A stretch of 64,000 bases of DNA, from positions 43,488,401 through 43,552,400 of the forward strand of contig OY754465.1 of the NCBI GenBank assembly GCA_963575645.1, given 5' to 3'. Of this stretch, positions 1 through 33,400 are shown piece after piece. The translations under genes and the position numbers were made by a program. The notes below the pieces were generated by a model. It was not told the origin of the DNA and searched no databases. It was given only the letters and a program-made list of their open reading frames with translations. The DNA is from Xanthostigma xanthostigma. Lineage: Eukaryota > Arthropoda > Insecta > Raphidioptera > Raphidiidae. Position 1 is the stretch's first letter. Every line of letters starts with the position of its first letter.

Positions 1-33
1 AAAGTAACTGTACTATACTTAATATTGACATAA

Positions 34-37
<4 letters not shown>

Positions 38-77
<40 letters not shown>
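38..77. repeat. (TTA)n microsatellite
   Basis: About 13 tandem TTA/ATT units near the left edge. The same motif ends the LINE at 16.9 kb and the SINE at 42.8 kb, so it may be the tail of an otherwise unrecognised retroelement. Confidence 0.9.
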
Positions 78-80
<3 letters not shown>

Positions 81-304
81 GTAAACATTTCTGGAAATTA
101 TCTAACTGGTAAAATTTTAACTACACGAGTGAATTTTTTAATGATACAAAGATATTTGATTCGAAAAAATAATTATCATAAACAATTTTGTTTATTTTTC
201 AAACCAAAACATTTTTTTCATCAAAATACGCAGATAATGTTCCTTTGAATTATTCAATATCTAGATTAAGAATATTATGTCTGTAAGGTGACTAGTTTCT
301 GTGT

Positions 305-842
305 AACTTTTGTTATGGGCCATGTGCAAGGAGGTGGAGTTATAAATTTTTCGATGCGAGTGTTTGTGGTGAGCACTAGGGGAAACTTAAACCTCAAATT
401 TTCCGTATGTAAGTGAGCAATGTTTATTAAAAGTGAAAATAGTTATAATTTTATGAAGTTTTTTAATTATAAAGAAAACATGGCAAAACTTAGCGATCTG
501 GAAATGCTTGTTGTGTTCCGGGTTGTTGCGCGATAATTTGGCGTTATGCTGTCTGCAGTGTAAACAAATTAATTATTTATATATTGTACGTCATAATTGA
601 TAAATAAATAATTCTCACGTATCTTCTATGTTATGCTATTTATATAATGGTTTACAATCTGAATTTTATGATATATAAAATTAACATCAGTTTTCCTTAT
701 TACATTTTTTTGGACACATCATGGCCAACTAAAGTTTTTGACTTATCATCATAGAAATATGTCGCGATTTCCATAAAAAGTGAGTTCAATAATTCTCTAT
801 TACCCACTAGCGGCGCTAGTAGGCTTCGTACACACAGATTAT
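305..842 (+). mobile_element. Partial copy of the P-like (THAP) element found at 34.3-35.3 kb
   Basis: This stretch matches 34445-34886 in reverse complement. Landmarks are the GATGCGAGTG / GGTGAGCACTAGGGGAAAC segment, the CATGGCCAACTAAAG segment and the GCGGCGCTAGTAGGCTTCG segment. The THAP-exon side and the far terminal inverted repeat seen at 34-35 kb are missing here, so this is a partial copy in opposite orientation. It lies 3' of the last dynein exon in this window, inside a dynein intron. Confidence 0.7.
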
Positions 843-1061
843 AGCGCGATTATATTATTATGCAAACACATGAGTGCGAGTAAGAGCATCCGATGGATTT
901 TTTGACAGCTTTATGAAATTTATTTGTTTACACACATGTGCAGAGTAGTCCATGCGTTTGAGAGAAAAAATCCATGGAAACTAATAAACAACCTAAGTCA
1001 AAAAAAGCCATCGAATGCTCTCACTCGTACTCATATGTTTTCCTAATAATATCATCGCGCT
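843..1061. mobile_element. Short inverted-repeat transposon (MITE)
   Basis: The two ends are imperfect inverted repeats of about 55 bp: AGCGCGATTATATTATTA at the left against TAATAATATCATCGCGCT at the right, continuing into AAGAGCATCCGATGG and CCATCGAATGCTCT. There is no coding content. It abuts the P-like fragment at 305-842. Confidence 0.75.
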
Positions 1062-1310
1062 CATACAGTGGACCTTTTATTGCGCCTGCGGGGCAGCGGG
1101 GATGTTACAACCGGAGGAAATGTCTGCCATCATAAACATAGGCTTATAATACTACTATAAATAACATATACAAATTTCAGGTTTGTTAAAATATGTGTTG
1201 TCATTCGGCTACTGGCTCTTATGCTATTATTTTCCGATTAAAATTATGTTTGTTCCTGAAAATGTGAAAGATTACTGCTGTCTGACTGTAAAATATTTTT
1301 AGTATTAGAC

Positions 1311-26883
<25,573 letters not shown>

Positions 26884-27167
26884 TTAAAAATGTATATTAT
26901 TTGTATTCAAATCAACCTTTTTGAAAATCCAAACTTAAACGTCTTCTTAATAAAAAAACATTACTGGAATAACAAATAATTCTAGCATCATAGAAACTGC
27001 AAACAACGCGTCATGGCGACGTGTTTGATAAACAGTAATATTATCGATTTGTTTCTTATTTTATTTTCTTCATCGGACGCGATACAAACACCGCCGATTT
27101 ATTGTGCGTTATTGTTTATTGTAACTTTATTATAAATATTCAATTGTTTAATTGCTAACAATGTCCG
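26884..27167. promoter_or_regulatory. Shared divergent promoter region, dynein / tetraspanin
   Basis: 284 bp separate two start codons facing away from each other. The stretch is free of recognisable transposons, unlike most of the window. It contains an X-box-like site (27005-27020), a CG-containing core, and TGTTTA/TAAACA motifs of the forkhead (FOXJ1-type) kind at about 27027 and 27113. There is no clear TATA box at a fixed place. Inferred to serve both genes. Confidence 0.6.
27005..27020 (+). promoter_or_regulatory. RFX X-box-like site
   Basis: AACGCGTCATGGCGAC. The right half ATGGCGAC fits the X-box half-site ATRRNRAC perfectly; the left half is degenerate. RFX factors bind X-boxes upstream of ciliary genes, including dyneins. 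It lies about 120 bp from the dynein ATG and 150 bp from the tetraspanin ATG. Confidence 0.35.
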
Positions 27168-27436
27168 ATGGCTATTTGTGTATTTAAATTAACCAAAAGG
27201 AGTCGTGTCTCGATCGCTATTGGACTTTATTTGCTGATAACTATTCAAATTCTAATCGGAATCATTTTGATGGGATATGGAATATATGTAACCAAAACGA
27301 TTGGTCCACAAATTTACTCTGAAAGGGCAGAAATCAACTTTGTTTTTGTTGTAATAAGTATGTATGGACTACAAATATGTATCCAGTATGTTTCCGGAAT
27401 TCATATTGTCAATAAGTGTTTGACAAAAGCTAACAA
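27168..27436 (+). CDS. Tetraspanin exon 1
   Basis: Starts at the ATG in CCGATGG (an out-of-frame ATG lies 7 bases upstream and stops after 8 codons). It encodes MAICVFKLTKRSRVSIAIGL, membrane segments 1 and 2, and CLTKANK. Donor ACAA/GTTTGT, phase 2. Confidence 0.85.
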
Positions 27437-30400
27437 GTTTGTTATACTTTTTTTTATTGTTTTGTAATTGAAATTTTAAAAATCGCTTGTAACATGTAAC
27501 TATCTCGTACAAATTCACTCATATGCATTCGTTAGTACTATTAGACCCAAAATGTGTTGCCGTTGTCAAAGGGGCTTCCCTGTTTTGCGAGTTTATAATG
27601 CACATTGGTTTCTGTTCGATAATCACGAGTTATTGCACATACCGCTAAACTAGCGGTATGTGCTTTATTATCGCTTTGTGCGTCAGAGCTGACTTTCGTT
27701 CATATAAGAAATTATATCTAAGTTAATTTCACACGAAATCCATTCAAATTGAAGCTTTTTGAAAAGAGGAGATTCTAATCTATAAAACAGAACCATTTTT
27801 AAATCAATTCGAGTTCATAAATACTATTAAAATTGTAATTGAAAATCACAAACAGCAGTTGTCGGTTGGTCTGTACGTATGTACGTATGTACGTACGTCA
27901 CGACTCTACAGATCGCAATTTTGGTCGGATTGCCTTGGGTTATATTTTATTCACTTTGTTTACTATCAGACCAGAACCCTATTTAAATTCACTAAAATGT
28001 GTTCAGTAGTTTAATTTTTATAAACAGTTTTATTTTATTATTTTTGACAGCTAATAGTTTAAAAAAACAATATAATAATTGCTGTGTAAATATAGTGTAA
28101 TCCATAAAACAAGTGCTACACTTCTATACCGTGATAACACCATTACACGTAGTAGGGCGCCGTGGCGTAATGGTTATGCCGTTGGATCCCCAAGGGCAAG
28201 GTCCTGGGTTCGATTCCTTACGAGATCATTGATTTTTTTCTTTTTTTTTCTTTTTATTTTGTTTTATTTTATTCCACTTGATATTAATTATATATTATAT
28301 TATGTATAGTTCTTAATTTTTTTTATTTTTGCAAACTTAAAAAAAATATTTTTTCAATTTTCAATTATTTATTTCTTTACATTTTTAAATCTTTTTAAAT
28401 TTATTAAAAATATTTTTTAATTGTTATTTTTTTATCATACAGTGGAAAACTTGCGGGATGTGCACTTTTGGTTTTGCCAACTATTTTAAATTTACGTTTA
28501 ACATGTGAACAGGACATATTTTCTGAAAATAACTTTTTAAAATATATATTATTAGACTGAAGTTACTTATAGGAACGTGCAATACAAATAAACAAAAAAT
28601 AGGAACTATAAAATCGACATTTCGTTACGTGGCTCCTCCCCAATTCGCGGTAATTGTTCTCCGAATTCATTGGAGCAAGAATGGCCTTATCTTATTTTTA
28701 ATTGCAATAGTATAGTTTAAAAAGAGGTAAAACAACTATATTTAAATTGTTTGAAAAATGTATTGCATGTAAAAATAAGATAATGCCATTCTTGCTCCAA
28801 TGTTGAATCAAATGCAACAGATAAGGACTCTTATGACATCAATGAGGAGACAGCTGATGCTTCTTTCTTAGAACAATTTACAGATATCCGGCAAGAAGAA
28901 GAAGAAAACGAAGAAGACATTACTGTTAAAACAGAATTTGAATATTATCAATCAGACTAAAATTTTCTCGAAATCAATAATAATTCGTTCCGCTTGAATC
29001 ATTACCAATAGTATGATTTTTTTAATTTTATTAGAATATTGTCTAATACAACTGAATCACAAAAGTTCCTGGAGTAAGCCTATCGGGGAAACAACGTTAA
29101 AAAATGCGCTAAGTATACACTTCCTCACAGGTGGTGCGTAAATGTGTGTGCGTAAATTTAGAATACTTCTTCAACTTTTGTAATCGCGATATCTCAGGAA
29201 TAGTGATTCGTAGTAAAAAAAGTATAAGAGCAGTTTATGTAGACCATTGTCTGATCTTCAACTTTTGCCTGACCTATTTTTAGATAACATTTACCCTTTA
29301 CGATAAAAGTGCAAAAAACCGATACTTTGGATCTTTGACTTTGAATAAATTTTGAAGCAGATTTAGGATAGGTGGGGACTTTTGATATTTTATTTGTACA
29401 TAATAGTGTACTGAAGACCTGTACCAATTTTCAGCTCTATGCGAATTATTGCAAACCTACCATTATTTTTTTGTCTATTTTGACCGTGCTATTACTCGAG
29501 TACATGACTGCTTGGTGCGATCGTAACTGCTCGGGCGGTCGTGTGTATGTCAGTGTTATGGAGGGTAGAGGTTAAGGAGAACCATCTCTGTGTACGAAAA
29601 AGTGTCCAACAAAAAGCGTTAAATTAGGGAACCGTTACTGTCGCAAAAGGGTAAATTTTAAAGCAAGGGTATGGAGGGCAAAAAATATTAGAGCAGGCTA
29701 GAAACGTAAACGAGGAAAGAAGAATTTCTGCTTTTTATGGCGCACTTTTCAAAAGTAAGACAAAAAAAAATGATGATTTAAAACTAATTTTTGATTTAAA
29801 TGTAATTTTTAAACGTGCTATTATGCATTAAATTTAGCAGTAAATAAACGATTATACTGATACGAATAAACTATAAAATGACAAAAAATATTAGTAAAAG
29901 CTAACAAAAATGAAATCACTCTCGATACTATCTCACAGCAGGTTTTTAGGTTACATATTTATTAAATTATTTTGGACTACGTAAGCAGTTCAGATTTTAT
30001 ATACTGCAGTGTTATTAAAGACTCTAATCATTAAAAATACTAAATTTTCCAACTCAGCGCACTTCAATTCGTTTATAACTGATATGAAGGGTAAACAACT
30101 ACTAAATTCATTTTTACTCGGATGAAGCGCTAGCGCCATTCCGGACGATTTTTAAACTGTTATTTAGATGGACACTTTTTCAACTCACCTCCCATATACG
30201 ATAGTCGTCATTATCTCTACCCTCCGTAGTCAGTGTATATGTAAATCGCCATGCAGTCGATTCTTGAAGCGATCAGTTCCGACAACTTGAAGTTGAATTG
30301 TGATTTTATCTATACTTTGCTAAAATTATACTTTTCTATACAGGAAAAGCACGGGTAAACATTTACTTGTGTGGACATTGTACTGTTATAACACTTTCTT

Positions 30401-33400
30401 CAATGGAATGATTTTAACGACGTTCGCAACAAAAATCGCCAAACACATAATTCGCTCGATCAGATTCGCACTGCAACGAGGAATCACGAAATATCTATCT
30501 GAGCCAAGATGGAAATACGCAATTGATAGACTTCAGCAACGAGCGCAATGTTGTGGTTCAGCTGGTTACAACGATTGGCTTGATTCAACTTGGATCACCG
30601 CTGATCACATGCAAGCCAATTACACTTTTGAGTAATAAATTTTTTCTAGGCAGGGCCGGATTTAGGGGAGGGCAACCGGGGCTTCAGTTCCGAGACCTCC
30701 ACAAAAGAGGGGCCCCCACAAAAAACTTCGGAAAAAAATTCAAATTCAGACTTAGTGAACACTAGTAAACAACTTTTCCTTTGATTTTTTTTCGCGTTTT
30801 ACCTTTACCTACAGTACTTTGTACTTAATTTCAGATAATTTTTGTTTCCGATTATATTTATGTTTGTTAAATAATAAAAGAATCTATATATTTGGTTTCA
30901 CAATAAATTATTTATTGGAAAACTCGACTGAAAAAAATTTGCATTTTATTTGGAAAATAATTTGGGGCAAGGGGGCCTCCCCGCCTTTGTTGCCCCGAGA
31001 CCTCCAGACCTCTAAATCCGACATTGTTTCTAGGATATAGTTATATAAGTATAGGATATAGAGACCAGACGAATCTCGAAATGCGAAAGTTGCCTAAAAA
31101 ATGTTTGGCCATCCTTATTTATTTGCAACAACTATACTAGTACTTATATTTTATACTAGCTGTATCCGATCACGCGTTGCTGGTTTAATTGAAAAGAAAA
31201 ACAAGACAGAGCACTCGTTTGTAATACAATATATTTAATTTCACAATGTTTGTGAGTATGCAATATTTTTTACTGTTCCATTGTCTGTGCAGATATAAAG
31301 CCCGCCATTCACTATCCTGCATGGCAGTCCGCCTTGCCGTCCGCCGAGTGATGCAGGTTAATGAATATGCTTGCAGTCTGCGCGGTGTCCGGCAGATGGA
31401 CGCAGGATGATCGTTGCGTCCTGCTTGAGACCTGCAAGCTCCTCCCACTACTTGCAGTCCGCCGCGCCGGACTGTCAGTTGCGTGGCGCCCTGCACGGCG
31501 TCCTGCATTTTCGCGCGCAGTAGAGAATTTGGTGTTGCAGCCGTTGCAGGACTGCCATTAGTTAATTTGAACATCATGGATAACACGTGTTTAGAAGAAT
31601 TTATTGATATATACAAAGAAAACCGTTGTTTATGGGATATTAAATCATCTAACTATAGTAACAGACAGTCAAGAAATACAGCATTACAAGAATTATTAGA
31701 ACTACTTAAAAAATATGACGCCACAGTATAATTTTGCCAAGCAATTGCGGTGAAATTTTGGTGCTAAATTTCAAACATTCATATGACCTTCCAGTAGCCA
31801 AGAATCGCAAAGTAGCCACCAATCGTTGCTCTGCAGAAATGCTGTTGCGCATCATAGTGTTTTGTCTTGTTATTATTGGTGCCACTTTATGTAATAAATA
31901 TCGAAAAGTCTCTTCATCCATCCTTAAGTAATTTTTATAGTCATCAGGATCAATTTCCTTTAACATTGTAGCGTCACAAGCACAAATACATTTCTTGTGA
32001 CGAATCTTTAACAGTTTCTTTTCCCATATTCTTTTTTTATTTTTTTCTAGTAATAGAACCAAACATAGTAAAATAGCTATTTTCTTTTTTTTGACAAGAC
32101 AGCGTAGATTAGGCATTTTCAAAGAGAAACGTCACTAGCAAAATAGGCAAAAACACTGACGACGGACTGCTTGCAGGATAGTGTGTGAGTGACTTTCTGC
32201 CTACGTGGCGGACTGCATGCAGGATAGTGAATGACGGGTTTGGACTGCTTGCAGTATAGTGTGTGAGCGACTTCCTGCCTGCGCGGTGGACTGCGTGCAG
32301 GATAATGAATGGCGGGCTTTATACAGATTGTCTGGTTTGACAACTGTCCGGCATAAGCAGTTGCTGCTACGTTCATTAGATGACGCTCCCATTGCCGCAA
32401 ATTATTTATTAGTATAGCTTGCGTTGCTTTAACGTCCAACAGATGGCGGAGTTAAAAAAAAAAGAATGTTTTCACCTGTCACATGTTTGACATCTATATA
32501 ATAAATGTATATAGTATAACTACACGCGCGTAATCTAATGCAGCGTTGTGTCAAAATTTCAAAGCAATGCGTGAAGAAATTTCAGAGATTAAAGGTTTTG
32601 AACAAACAAACATTAACATTTGTATTTATATACAAGATAAATAAAATTATCGATCAATTTTTCAGACAAATATATTAACAAAAAATATATAAATATATTT
32701 GTCTGAAAAATTGGTCGATAATTTTATTTCTTCAGCACGCGTGAGTAATATATAATTTCGGGGTCCTGCTAAATTCGGGAGAAATAATAAATTACTTCAT
32801 GTTGACGCGTAGAGTGCGAATAATGAGCCGAAACTGTACGACAATGTATTACTGCATAGTTTCTGGACCAACAGGAACGCGGTAGTGAGCCGAAACCGTA
32901 CGGTAATGTAATGAATTATTACTGCATAGTTTCAGCATCGCAATTCAGCGAAAGTCAATGCCATCTTGTGTGCATCGAGGGCGGTGGGTACGTCAATCAA
33001 TGAAGTGATTTATTATTTTTTCCTCTTTTATCAGAGCCCCGATTACATATTACTCGTGCTATAGTTGAATAAAGTATTATGTGCGACCATTGATCGAAGG
33101 AGAATATTCCACTCGCGTGTTACAATTTCACACTCATGGAATCTTCTCCTTCTCTCATTAGTCGCACAATATACTATTATTGAATAGTTCTAATCAGGCG
33201 TTAATCAAAGATTTGTATATACAAGATAGTTTGAAAGATTCTTCATTACATCTTCCAAGACTTATTTCCGTTGATTACTTATCTTCATTTTTTATTTCAA
33301 GTTTACAAGAAAAGAAAGTACTGACACTTCCATGGAGTTGTTGCAAGATCAACTTTGCGCTACCTTGTTTCCATGATCCACGACAACAAATCATGTCAAA

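Larger units (their letters stand above)
31297..32320. mobile_element. Harbinger transposon, internally deleted, with parts of both genes
   Basis: AAAGCCCGCCATTCACTATC at the left and GATAATGAATGGCGGGCTTT at the right are terminal inverted repeats, with TATA on both sides. GC-rich subterminal repeats (GGACTGCNTGCAGGATAGTG type, several units at 32160-32320) follow. Two converging gene pieces meet in the middle near 31730, which marks the internal deletion. It sits in tetraspanin intron 2. Confidence 0.85.

Noticed and set aside
33181-33301. In-frame codons upstream of tetraspanin exon 3
   Set aside because: They are the tail of a transposon plus the pyrimidine tract; the exon was started after TTTCAAG because only that phase fits exon 2.
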